Positions 18,766 to 26,888 of a DNA stretch of 64,000 nt are shown one piece after another. Where the stretch lies: assembly GCA_038232655.1 (NCBI GenBank), contig JBBSNM010000001.1, positions 1 to 64,000 of the forward strand, given 5' to 3'. Numbering within the stretch: the stretch's first letter is position 1; each line of letters opens with the position of its first letter. The position numbers and the translations under genes were made by a program. The notes beneath the pieces were generated by a model. It did not search any database and was not told the origin of the DNA. It was given only the letters and a program-made list of their open reading frames with translations. The stretch comes from JACCVL01 sp038232655 (GTDB lineage Bacteria; Actinomycetota; Actinomycetes; Propionibacteriales; Nocardioidaceae).

Positions 18766-20774
18766 GTGATCTCCCCTGCTGGCTGGTCCTCGAGGATCTC
18801 ACCGGTGGCGGTGTTCACGCGCGGCGGCGCACCACCGGGCGCCCCCCGCCCAGGGGACGGCTGCAGGGCACTGACGACCGCCTCGGCGGTGCGCCGACCG
18901 ACGCCCGGGACCTCGACGATCTCATCGACACTGGCCGCCCGGAGCCGTTTCAGCGAGCCGAACCGCGACAGCAGCGCCTTGCGCCGCACCTCACCGAGGC
19001 CCGGAACGTCGTCGAGCGCGCTCTCGACCATCGAGCGCGACCGTCGCGAGCGATGGTGAGTGATGGCGAAGCGGTGCGCCTCGTCGCGGACGCGCTGCAG
19101 CAGGTAGAGCGCCTCGCTGGTGCGCGGCAGCACCAGCGGGTCCTCGTCGTCCGGCAGCCAGACCTCCTCCAGCCGCTTGGCCAGCCCGCAGACCGCGATG
19201 TCGTCGATGCCGAGCTCGGTGAGCGCCCGGGCGGCCGCCGCCACCTGCGGTGGGCCGCCGTCCACCACGACCAGACCGGGGGCGTAGGCGAACCTGCGGG
19301 GGCGCCCGGTCTCGGGGTCCACCAGCAGCGGGCCGTCCTCGCCGGGCGTGCCCGACGCGTCGGCTGGGGCGTCCACCTGGTCGTCGAGCAGCCGACGGAA
19401 GCGGCGGGTGATGGTCTCGTGCATACTCGCCACGTCGTTCTGCCCCTCCACCCCCTTGATGACGAATCGTCGGTACTCGCTCTTGCGGGGCAGCCCGTCC
19501 TCGAACACGACCATCGATGCGACGACCTCGGTGCCCTGCAGGTTGGACACGTCGTAGCACTCGATCCGCAGCGGCGCCTCGTCGAGCGAGAGTGCCCGCT
19601 GCAACTCTTCGAGCGCCCGGTTGCGGGTGGTGAGGTCGCTGGCCCGCTTGGTCTTGTGCACCGCGAGGCTCTGGGCGGCATTGCGCTCGACCGTCTCCAG
19701 CAGCGCATGCTTGTCACCGCGCTGTGGCACCCGCACGGCCACCCGGCCGCCGCGCCGCTCGCACAGCCACTGCTCGAGTGCGGCCACGTCGTCGGGAAGC
19801 GCGGGCACCAGCACCTCGCGCGGGATCGCGTCGCCGCGCTCGCCGTCGTAGAGCTGGACCAGCGCGCGCTCGACGAGGTCGCCGGTGCCGGCGTCGTCGA
19901 CCTTGTCGGCGACCCAGCCGCGCTGGCCGCGGACCCGCCCGTCGCGCACGCTGAAGATCTGCACCGCGGCCTCGAGCGGGTCCTCGGTCAGCGCCACCAC
20001 GTCTGCATCGGTACCGTCACCGAGGACGACCGCGTTCTTCTCCATCGCTCGACGCAGGGCACCCACGTCGTCTCGCAGCCGGGCGGCACGCTCGAAGTCG
20101 AGCTCCGCGGCGGCGGCGCGCATCTGCCGCTCGGTTCGCTTGACGTACTCGTCGGTGCGCCCGGACACGAAGCCCACGAAGTCGTCGACGATCGCCCGAT
20201 GCTCCTCGGCGCTGACCCGGCCGACGCACGGCGCGGCGCACTTGCCGATGTAGCCCAACAGGCAGGGCCGGCCGATCTGGGCCGACCGCTTGAACACCCC
20301 CGCCGAGCACGACCGCATCGGGAAGACCCGCAGGATCAGGTCGACGGTCTCGCGGATCGCCCAAGCATGGCTGTAGGGCCCGAAGTAGCGCACCCCCCGA
20401 CGCTTGGGGCCGCGGCCGACCATCACGCGGGGGAACTCCTCCTGCACGGTGACGGCCAGCCAGGGGTAGGACTTGTCGTCGCGGTACTTGACGTTGAAGC
20501 GCGGGTCGAACTGCTTGATCCAGCTGTACTCGAGCTGCAGCGCCTCGACCTCGGTGCCGACGACCGTCCAGTCGACCCTCGCCGCGGTCGTGACCATCGT
20601 CTGGGTGCGCGGGTGCAGGTGGACGACGTCGTGGAAGTACGACCCGAGCCGGGCTCGCAGCGACTTGGCCTTGCCGACGTAGACGACCCGCCCTGCCGCG
20701 TCGAGGAAGCGGTACACACCGGGCTGGTCCGGCACCGCGCCCGGCGCCGGCCGGTAGGTCGCGGGGTCGGCCAC
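18762..20774 (-). CDS. uvrC: Excinuclease ABC subunit C
   Basis: Makes the dual incisions in nucleotide excision repair. The 670-residue protein has the N-terminal GIY-YIG nuclease (GVYRFLDAAGRVVYVGKAKS), a UVR motif that contacts UvrB near residue 210 (AAAELDFERAARLRDDV), the central RNase H-like nuclease domain (LRIECYDVSNLQGTEVVASM, then VVDGGPPQV), and C-terminal helix-hairpin-helix repeats (DVPGLGEVRRKALL, VEVPGVGRRTAEAV). The start is GTG 20774. uvrA lies 0.6 kb upstream; no SOS box was seen near either. Confidence 0.97.
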   Translation of the reverse strand: MADPATYRPAPGAVPDQPGVYRFLDAAGRVVYVGKAKSLRARLGSYFHDVVHLHPRTQTMVTTAARVDWTVVGTEVEALQLEYSWIKQFDPRFNVKYRDDKSYPWLAVTVQEEFPRVMVGRGPKRRGVRYFGPYSHAWAIRETVDLILRVFPMRSCSAGVFKRSAQIGRPCLLGYIGKCAAPCVGRVSAEEHRAIVDDFVGFVSGRTDEYVKRTERQMRAAAAELDFERAARLRDDVGALRRAMEKNAVVLGDGTDADVVALTEDPLEAAVQIFSVRDGRVRGQRGWVADKVDDAGTGDLVERALVQLYDGERGDAIPREVLVPALPDDVAALEQWLCERRGGRVAVRVPQRGDKHALLETVERNAAQSLAVHKTKRASDLTTRNRALEELQRALSLDEAPLRIECYDVSNLQGTEVVASMVVFEDGLPRKSEYRRFVIKGVEGQNDVASMHETITRRFRRLLDDQVDAPADASGTPGEDGPLLVDPETGRPRRFAYAPGLVVVDGGPPQVAAAARALTELGIDDIAVCGLAKRLEEVWLPDDEDPLVLPRTSEALYLLQRVRDEAHRFAITHHRSRRSRSMVESALDDVPGLGEVRRKALLSRFGSLKRLRAASVDEIVEVPGVGRRTAEAVVSALQPSPGRGAPGGAPPRVNTATGEILEDQPAGEIT

Positions 20775-20809
20775 GTGGTCAGCCTAGGCGCGGGCGCCGA
20801 CCGTGCCGG

Positions 20810-21322
20810 TCAGGCCACGGTGACGTCGCCGCCCTTGACGGCGATCGGCTCCGCCGCGAGCGCGGCCGGTGCCGGCCCGGAGACGACCGAGCCATCTTCG
20901 ATGGAGTAGCGGCTGCCGTGGCAGCTGCAGACGATCTCGCCGTCTTCGATGCTGGTGACCGGGCACTGCTGATGGGTGCAGACGGCGGTGAAGCCCTTGT
21001 AGTCCCCCTTGGTCGGCTGGGTCACCACGATCAGCGCGTCGGCGTAGATGACCCCTCCGCCGACCTCCACGTCGGCGGCCGGACCGAGCACGGTGCCCTT
21101 CCCGCCGCCACCACCGTCGCCGCCCTGGCCACCGCCGCCCTGGCCGCCGTCACCGTTGGTGCCACCCTCGCCGCCGCTGGCGCTCGAGCCGTCGGACGCG
21201 CTCGGCGCGGTGCTCTCGTCGCCGCCGCAGCCGGCCAGCACGCCGGCGGCCGCAATGCCACCCCCCACGGCCAGCCGGCGCAGCACGGTACGGCGACAGA
21301 CCAGCGGGCTGCAATCGGTCAT
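20810..21322 (-). CDS. Rieske [2Fe-2S] lipoprotein with Gly-rich linker
   Basis: A 170-residue exported protein. The N-terminus has a twin-Arg-like signal (CRRTVLRRLAVGGGIAAAG) ending in the lipobox LAGC, so it is probably Tat-exported and lipid-anchored. About 40 residues of Ser/Gly/Asp-rich linker follow, then a Rieske domain with the two cluster motifs CTHQQC and CSCHGSRY. ATG 21322 has an excellent GAGGAGG, which excludes the longer in-frame reading. The partner oxidoreductase is not encoded nearby; it may be a free electron carrier. Small Rieske proteins of this form are common in actinobacteria. Confidence 0.85.
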   Translation of the reverse strand: MTDCSPLVCRRTVLRRLAVGGGIAAAGVLAGCGGDESTAPSASDGSSASGGEGGTNGDGGQGGGGQGGDGGGGGKGTVLGPAADVEVGGGVIYADALIVVTQPTKGDYKGFTAVCTHQQCPVTSIEDGEIVCSCHGSRYSIEDGSVVSGPAPAALAAEPIAVKGGDVTVA

Positions 21323-21367
21323 GGGTCCTCCTCGGTCGGGACCATCAATGATGCCGCGTGCGTCCAC

Positions 21368-24280
21368 TTATCCGGCCTTGCGACCGGTCGCCCGCCGGTT
21401 GCTGGCTCTGGAGCGGGCGCCACCGGCCTTGCCGAGCAGCGGGCGCAGGAACCCGCCGGTGTGGCTGGCCGGGTCAGCGGCCACCTCCTCAGGGCTGCCC
21501 TCGGCAACCACCAGACCGCCGCGGGAGCCGCCCTCCGGTCCCATGTCCACCACCCAGTCCGCGGTCTTGATCACGTCGAGGTTGTGCTCGATGACGATGA
21601 CCGTGTTGCCCTTGTCGACCAGGCTCTGCAGCACGCCGAGCAGCTTGCGGATGTCCTCGAAGTGCAGCCCGGTCGTCGGCTCGTCGAGCACGTAGACCGT
21701 GCTGCCGGTGGAGCGCTTCTGCAGCTCGGCTGCCAGCTTGACCCGCTGCGCCTCACCGCCGGACAGCGTCGGCGCCGGCTGACCCAGCCGGACATAACCC
21801 AACCCCACGTCGACGAGCGTGCGCAGGTGCCGGCTGATCGCGGGGATCGCCGCGAAGAACTCCACGGCCTGCTCGATCGGCATGTCGAGCACCTCGGAGA
21901 TCGACTTGCCCTTGAAGTGCACCTCGAGGGTCTCCCGGTTGTAGCGCGCGCCGTGGCACACCTCGCAGGGGACGTAGACGTCGGGCAGGAAGTTCATCTC
22001 GATCTTGATCGTGCCGTCGCCGGAGCAGGCCTCGCAGCGGCCACCCTTGACGTTGAAGGAGAACCGGCCCGGCTGGTAACCGCGGACCTTGGCCTCGCTG
22101 GTCTGGGCGAACAGCTTGCGGACGTGGTCGAAGACCCCGGTGTAGGTGGCCGGATTGGACCTCGGAGTGCGGCCGATCGGCGACTGGTCGACGTGGATGA
22201 CCTTGTCGACGTGCTCTCCACCGGTGATCGTGCGATGCCGGCCGGGGATCTCCCGGGAGCGGTAGATGCGCCTGGCCAGCGCGGTGTAGAGGATGTCGTT
22301 GACCAGGGTGGACTTGCCCGAGCCCGAGACGCCGGTGACCGCCGTGAGGACGCCCAGCGGGAAAGCCACGTCGATGTCACGCAGGTTGTGCTCCCGGGCG
22401 CCATGCACCACCACCTCACGTCCGGGCGTCGGAAGTCGTCGCACCTCGGGCAGCGGGATGTGGACGCGGCCGGCCAGGTACGCACCGGTGAGCGAGCCCG
22501 GGTGGTCCAACAGGTCGTCGACGGTCCCGGACACGACCACCTGGCCGCCGTGCTCACCCGCGCCCGGCCCGATGTCGACCACCCAGTCGGCGGTGCGGAT
22601 GGTGTCCTCGTCGTGCTCCACCACGATCAGGGTGTTGCCGAGATCGCGCAGCCGCACCAGGGTGTCGATCAGCCGGTGGTTGTCCTTTTGGTGCAGCCCG
22701 ATCGACGGCTCGTCGAGGACGTACAGCACGCCGACCAGGCCGGCACCGATCTGGGTCGCGAGCCGTATCCGCTGCGCCTCGCCCCCCGACAGCGACCCCG
22801 ACGGGCGGTCGAGGGTCAGGTAGTCGAGACCGACGTCGAGCAGGAAGCGCATCCGCTCGTGGATCTCCTTGAGCACCCGGCCGCCGATCTGCCGCTCGCG
22901 GTCGGTCATCTGCAGGTCGGCGAGGAAGCCGGCCGCCTCGTCGATGGGCAGCGCACAGACGTCGGCGATGTTGCGCTCGACCCCGCCGGCTCCGGCCAGC
23001 CGGACCGCGACCGAGACCGGCTTGAGCCGGGCACCGGCGCACTCCGGGCACGGCACCTCGCGCATGAAGCCCTCGAAGCGCTCGCGGCTGATGTCGGACT
23101 CGGCCTCACCGTGTCGCCGCTCGATGTAGGGGATGACGCCCTCGAAGGTCGTCCAGTAAGAGCGCTCGCGGCCGTAACGGTTGCGGTAGCGGACATGCAC
23201 CTGCCGCTCGTGCCCGTGCATCAGTGCGCGCTGCGCGTTGGCCGGCAGGTCGGCGAAGGGGGCGTCGACGGAGAAGCCCATGTCGTCTCCCAGCGCTCCG
23301 AGCAGCCGGCCGAAGTAGTCCGACACGTGCGCTGACGCCCACGGTGTCACCGCACCGTCGGCGACCGAGCGCGACGGATCGGGCACCACCAGCTCGGGGT
23401 CGACCTCCATCCGGGTGCCGAGACCGTGGCAGGCGGTGCAGGCGCCGAACGGTGAGTTGAACGAGAACGAGCGGGGCTCGAGCTCCTCGAACGACAGGTC
23501 GTCGTACATGCAGGCCAGGTGCTCGGAGAACATCCGCTCGCGGCCGGGGTCGTCGGCAGCCAGGTCGACGAAGTCGAGCAGCACCAGCCCGTCGCCCAGC
23601 CGCAGCGCGGTCTCGACGGAGTCGGTGAGCCGGCGCTTGGCGCTCTGCTTGACCGCCAGCCGGTCGACAACCACCTCGATGGTGTGCTTGAGCTGCTTGC
23701 CGAGCGTGGGCGGCTCGGCCAGCGGGTGCACCTCCCCGTCGACCCGGGCACGGCTGTAGCCCTGGGTCTGCAGAGTGCGGAACAGGTCGCCGTACTCCCC
23801 CTTGCGGCCCCGGATGACCGGGGCCAGCACCTGGAAGCGGGTGCCCTCGTCAAGCTCGAGGACACGGTCGACGATCTGCTGCGGCGTCTGCCGGGCGATC
23901 GGCCGGTCGCACACCGGGCAGTGCGGGCGCCCGGCACGGGCATACAGCAGCCGGAGGTAGTCGTAGACCTCGGTGATCGTGCCCACCGTCGACCGCGGGT
24001 TGCGCGACGTCGACTTCTGGTCGATCGACACCGCCGGTGACAGTCCCTCGATGAAGTCGACGTCGGGCTTGTCCATCTGGCCGAGGAACTGGCGCGCGTA
24101 GGCCGACAGCGACTCGACGTAACGGCGCTGCCCCTCGGCGAAGATGGTGTCGAAGGCGAGGCTGGACTTGCCCGATCCCGACAGGCCCGTGAACACGATC
24201 AGCGAGTCACGCGGCAACTCGATGGAGACGTCCTTGAGGTTGTGCTCGCGGGCACCACGGACGACGAGGTGGTCGGCCAC
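21368..24280 (-). CDS. uvrA: Excinuclease ABC subunit A
   Basis: Damage-sensing ATPase of nucleotide excision repair. The 970-residue protein has two ABC modules: Walker A GLSGSGKSSLAFDT near residue 31 and GVSGSGKSTLVNDI in the second half, each with a signature loop (SGGEAQRIRLA, SGGEAQRVKLA), and zinc modules with HCPVC and CEACSGDGTI followed by CEVCHG. The start is GTG 24280. The nearby uvrC and distant uvrB (41.9 kb) complete the system. Confidence 0.97.
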   Translation of the reverse strand: MADHLVVRGAREHNLKDVSIELPRDSLIVFTGLSGSGKSSLAFDTIFAEGQRRYVESLSAYARQFLGQMDKPDVDFIEGLSPAVSIDQKSTSRNPRSTVGTITEVYDYLRLLYARAGRPHCPVCDRPIARQTPQQIVDRVLELDEGTRFQVLAPVIRGRKGEYGDLFRTLQTQGYSRARVDGEVHPLAEPPTLGKQLKHTIEVVVDRLAVKQSAKRRLTDSVETALRLGDGLVLLDFVDLAADDPGRERMFSEHLACMYDDLSFEELEPRSFSFNSPFGACTACHGLGTRMEVDPELVVPDPSRSVADGAVTPWASAHVSDYFGRLLGALGDDMGFSVDAPFADLPANAQRALMHGHERQVHVRYRNRYGRERSYWTTFEGVIPYIERRHGEAESDISRERFEGFMREVPCPECAGARLKPVSVAVRLAGAGGVERNIADVCALPIDEAAGFLADLQMTDRERQIGGRVLKEIHERMRFLLDVGLDYLTLDRPSGSLSGGEAQRIRLATQIGAGLVGVLYVLDEPSIGLHQKDNHRLIDTLVRLRDLGNTLIVVEHDEDTIRTADWVVDIGPGAGEHGGQVVVSGTVDDLLDHPGSLTGAYLAGRVHIPLPEVRRLPTPGREVVVHGAREHNLRDIDVAFPLGVLTAVTGVSGSGKSTLVNDILYTALARRIYRSREIPGRHRTITGGEHVDKVIHVDQSPIGRTPRSNPATYTGVFDHVRKLFAQTSEAKVRGYQPGRFSFNVKGGRCEACSGDGTIKIEMNFLPDVYVPCEVCHGARYNRETLEVHFKGKSISEVLDMPIEQAVEFFAAIPAISRHLRTLVDVGLGYVRLGQPAPTLSGGEAQRVKLAAELQKRSTGSTVYVLDEPTTGLHFEDIRKLLGVLQSLVDKGNTVIVIEHNLDVIKTADWVVDMGPEGGSRGGLVVAEGSPEEVAADPASHTGGFLRPLLGKAGGARSRASNRRATGRKAG

Positions 24281-24460
24281 GACTGCGACGCTCCTGGGAT
24301 CGGCGGACGGCTCGGCGGCCCCGGTCGACCAGGCTGCGCCTGACCGCTCGCGAGACTTCCCGCGAGGCTAACCGGGACCACCGACAGTCTGTTCCGTCCA
24401 GCCGGCCGCGGCCACCGCAGGACGGCGGGTTGAGTCCGGCGTGGCAGCCGCCGCCAGCTG

Positions 24461-24949
24461 TCAGCCGGCCGCCTCGGCAGCGCTGGCGTACTCGATGGCG
24501 CGGACGCTGCCCTTGCGGTGCCGGCCGGCGTTCTTGTGGTGGCCATCCTTGTGTTTCCAGGCGCCACGGCGCCACTTCTGCTTGCGCTCGGCGGCACCGA
24601 GGCCGAGCTTGCTCGAGCAGGCCGGCCAGGCGCCCCAGCCCTGGTTGCGCAGCACCCGTTGTGCGGTCGCGATCTGCATCACGGGGCGAGCCTTGTCGGC
24701 GCGGCGGGCGAAGTGCCGGCCGCTATAGGCCTTCCAGGTGCCGGCGGAGAACTGCAGCCCGCCGTAGTAGCCGTTTCCGGTGTTGATGTGCCAGTTGCCG
24801 CCGGACTCGCAGTTCGCGAGCCGCTTCCAGGTGCGCTTGGACGCGGCGTCGGCGGAGGTGCTGGCGGGGCCCGCCAGCACCGTGGCGGCAACCGCGAGCG
24901 CGGTGACCAGCAGCAGGAGGACGCGTAGAGACGATCGGGCGTAGGGCAT
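24461..24949 (-). CDS. Resuscitation-promoting-factor-type muralidase (secreted)
   Basis: A 162-residue exported protein. A signal peptide (SLRVLLLLVTALAVAATVLA) is followed by the Rpf/transglycosylase core: RTWKRLANCESGGNWHINTG with the catalytic Glu, NGYYGGLQFSAGTWKAY, and VLRNQGWGAWPACSSKLGL. The C-terminus is a basic, Lys/His-rich tail. Rpf proteins cleave peptidoglycan and help dormant cells resume growth. ATG 24949 has GGAG 11 bases upstream. The long leader carries a c-di-AMP riboswitch, as in streptomycete rpf genes. Confidence 0.88.
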   Translation of the reverse strand: MPYARSSLRVLLLLVTALAVAATVLAGPASTSADAASKRTWKRLANCESGGNWHINTGNGYYGGLQFSAGTWKAYSGRHFARRADKARPVMQIATAQRVLRNQGWGAWPACSSKLGLGAAERKQKWRRGAWKHKDGHHKNAGRHRKGSVRAIEYASAAEAAG

Positions 24950-24960
24950 CGCAAAGACCA

Positions 24961-25130
24961 CTCCGCCGCCTGCGGGGTGAGCTGTCGGGTTCGGGCGGAG
25001 GGTGCCCGGCCAGGCCTCGGTCACGAGCCGAGGACCCGGCTTCACCCCGAGACGCCGCGGTGGGCCACCGCTGTGCGGCCGGCCTGCCTCGACGCCGAGG
25101 AAAGTGGGTCCCCCACTCCCGCCCAGGTCT
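24961..25130 (-). promoter_or_regulatory. ydaO/yuaA-type cyclic di-AMP riboswitch upstream of the Rpf gene
   Basis: On the minus strand the leader contains, in order, GTGGGGGACCCA (25105-25116), CGGGGTGAA (about 25041-25049), then CCGAACCCGACAGC (24981-24994) running into TCACCCCGCAGGCG. These are the conserved blocks of the ydaO riboswitch, which turns cell-wall hydrolase genes off when c-di-AMP is high. The 3' boundary lies 12 bases before the start codon; the 5' boundary is approximate. The remaining 25131-25358 up to the divergent MDMPI-like gene shows nothing else I can name. Confidence 0.88.
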
Positions 25131-25358
25131 ACCTCTCGATAGGAATGCTCCACGGGTGGGCGGGACTCGGCGGGCCCGGGAGCGAAGACGAAGCGCCCAA
25201 CGTACAGGCGTCCGGCCGAGCAGTCACGTCCAACGACCGAACGCTCCGGCGCCGTCACTCAGCGTGGTCACACGAGCCACAGATGCCATCGGATGGCAGG
25301 ACGCACGCGGCAGCCTCTACGGTCAGACCGTCGCCCGCAATGCATGGGAGGAGATGTC

Positions 25359-26078
25359 GTGGCTGAGAGCGACCCGCAGGTGATCTTCCGTCTCGTCGAC
25401 GACGAGAGCGCTCGACTGATCCGCTCGGCGGTCACGCTGTCCGACGGTGACGCGCGGGCGCCCAGCCGGCTGCCCGGCTGGACACGGGGACACCTGCTCA
25501 CGCACGTGGCGCGCAACGCCGACGCCCTCGTCAACCTGCTCACCGGGGTGCGCATCGGGACCCCGACGCCGATGTACGCGACGCCGCAGTCACGAGACGC
25601 CGACATCGAGTCCGGCGCCGGCCGGCCGGCCGACGAGCTCACCGCCGACCTGCGGGCATCGGCCGCCCGGCTGCAGGAGGCGGCCGAGGCGCTCGGGTCC
25701 GGCGACGACTGGCGGGCGGTGGTCGAGTGGCGCAAGGGGCGACGTCGACCGATCGCGGACGTTCCCCGCGCGCGGCTGGCCGAGGTGGTCCTGCACCATG
25801 TCGACCTGGACGTGGGCTTCACGGTCCACGACCTGCCCGGCGCCGTCGCCGAGCAGGTCGTCGCCGAGTCGCTGGGCAGGCTGGGTGCGCTGCCCGACCC
25901 GCCTGCCGTGCGGGTACGTCCGACAGATGGACAGGCAACCGCGATACCGGCGGATGCGTCCGACCATGTGACGGTCACCGGCTCGGCGGCGGCGCTGGCG
26001 GGCTGGCTAGCGGGGCGCACGAACGGCGCGGGCCTGGCTGCCGACGGACCGCTGCCGGAGCTGCCGGCGTGGGGCTGA
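25359..26078 (+). CDS. Mycothiol-dependent maleylpyruvate isomerase-family (DinB-like) protein
   Basis: A 239-residue protein of the MDMPI/DinB-like four-helix metalloenzyme family. LPGWTRGHLLTHVARNADAL carries the first metal His; VEWRKGRRR and LAEVVLHHVDLDVGF carry the Glu/His cluster. The C-terminal part resembles the MDMPI C-terminal sterol-carrier-like domain. Characterised members use mycothiol as cofactor; the reaction here cannot be named. GTG 25359 has GGGAGGAG six bases upstream, so the longer in-frame start is unlikely. The metallo-beta-lactamase gene follows after 35 bases, a common actinobacterial pair. Confidence 0.82.
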   Translation: MAESDPQVIFRLVDDESARLIRSAVTLSDGDARAPSRLPGWTRGHLLTHVARNADALVNLLTGVRIGTPTPMYATPQSRDADIESGAGRPADELTADLRASAARLQEAAEALGSGDDWRAVVEWRKGRRRPIADVPRARLAEVVLHHVDLDVGFTVHDLPGAVAEQVVAESLGRLGALPDPPAVRVRPTDGQATAIPADASDHVTVTGSAAALAGWLAGRTNGAGLAADGPLPELPAWG

Positions 26079-26113
26079 CCGCTGCGGTCGACTGGCTGAG
26101 GGAGAGGCAACAG

Positions 26114-26767
26114 ATGGCGTACACCGGAGCAGTGACCGTCGACGGACGGGCAGATGTCCGCGAGCTTGCGTACCTGCGGGTGACCAAGGTGGCCGTGGGG
26201 CCGATGGACAACAACGCCTACCTGCTGCGGTGCCGGGCGACCGGCGAGCAGCTGCTCATCGATGCCGCCGAGGATCCGGAGCGGCTGCTCGAGCTGATCG
26301 GGGACGCCGGGCTCGCAACCGTGGTGACCACACATCGCCACGCCGACCACTGGCAGGCGCTGCCGCTGGTGGTCCAGGAGACCGGCGCAACCTGCCTGGC
26401 CGGCCGGGAGGACGCCGACCACCTCCCGGTCGACGTCGACCGGGAGGTGGACGACGGTGACGAGGTGCGGGTGGGCAGCTGTGCGCTGCGCGTCGTGCAC
26501 CTGGTCGGGCACACTCCCGGTTCGGTGGCGCTGGTCTACGACGATCCCGATGGGCACCCCCATGCGTTCACCGGCGACAGCCTGTTCCCCGGCGGTGTGG
26601 GCAAGACGGCGACTCCGAGCGCATTTCGTTCGCTCGTCGACGACGTCGAGACCAAGCTGTTCGACAAGCTGCCGGACGCAACCTGGGTCTACCCGGGCCA
26701 CGGAGAGGACACGACCCTCGGGGCCGAGCGCCCGCACCTCGAGGAGTGGCGCACCCGCGGCTGGTGA
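26114..26767 (+). CDS. Metallo-beta-lactamase-fold hydrolase (glyoxalase II-like)
   Basis: A 217-residue protein with the full binuclear metal signature: TTHRHADHWQAL (HxHxDH), LVGHTPGSVAL, FTGDSLFPGGVG and YPGHGEDTTLG. The family acts on thioesters and related esters; with the preceding mycothiol-dependent gene, a mycothiol thioester or glyoxalase-type hydrolase is plausible, but this is inference. ATG 26114 has GAGAGG close upstream. Confidence 0.85.
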   Translation: MAYTGAVTVDGRADVRELAYLRVTKVAVGPMDNNAYLLRCRATGEQLLIDAAEDPERLLELIGDAGLATVVTTHRHADHWQALPLVVQETGATCLAGREDADHLPVDVDREVDDGDEVRVGSCALRVVHLVGHTPGSVALVYDDPDGHPHAFTGDSLFPGGVGKTATPSAFRSLVDDVETKLFDKLPDATWVYPGHGEDTTLGAERPHLEEWRTRGW

Positions 26768-26794
26768 GCCCACCCGAGCCCGGCGCCGACGGGT

Positions 26795-26824
26795 TTGGCC
26801 AGCCGGGCTCTCGGCGTGTATGGT
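26795..26824 (+). promoter_or_regulatory. Putative sigma-70-type promoter of the M23 peptidase gene
   Basis: TTGGCC (26795-26800) and TATGGT (26819-26824) are separated by 18 bases and lie about 65 bases before the ATG at 26889. Position and sequence fit an actinobacterial housekeeping promoter. Confidence 0.45.
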
Positions 26825-26828
26825 GCCC

Positions 26829-26873
26829 GCTGGCCGCGGGGGATAACGAAGTGATCACGGTCCCCCAGCTGGC
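26829..26873 (+). promoter_or_regulatory. Leader hairpin with an 11-bp-periodic direct repeat, upstream of the M23 gene
   Basis: GCTGGC and GGGGGA (26829-26843) can pair with TCCCCC and GCTGGC (26861-26873), the outer part with G-U pairs, enclosing a 17-base loop. The loop region also contains GATAAC (26842-26847) and GATCAC (26853-26858), a direct repeat offset by 11 bases, the spacing used by OmpR-type regulators such as MtrA. Whether it acts as RNA, as a DNA site or both is unknown. Confidence 0.5.
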
Positions 26874-26888
26874 AAGGAATCTTCACGC

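Noticed and set aside
24281..24330. SOS (LexA) box before uvrA, and likewise before uvrB
   Set aside because: No CGAAC-N4-GTTCG-type palindrome is present in either upstream region.
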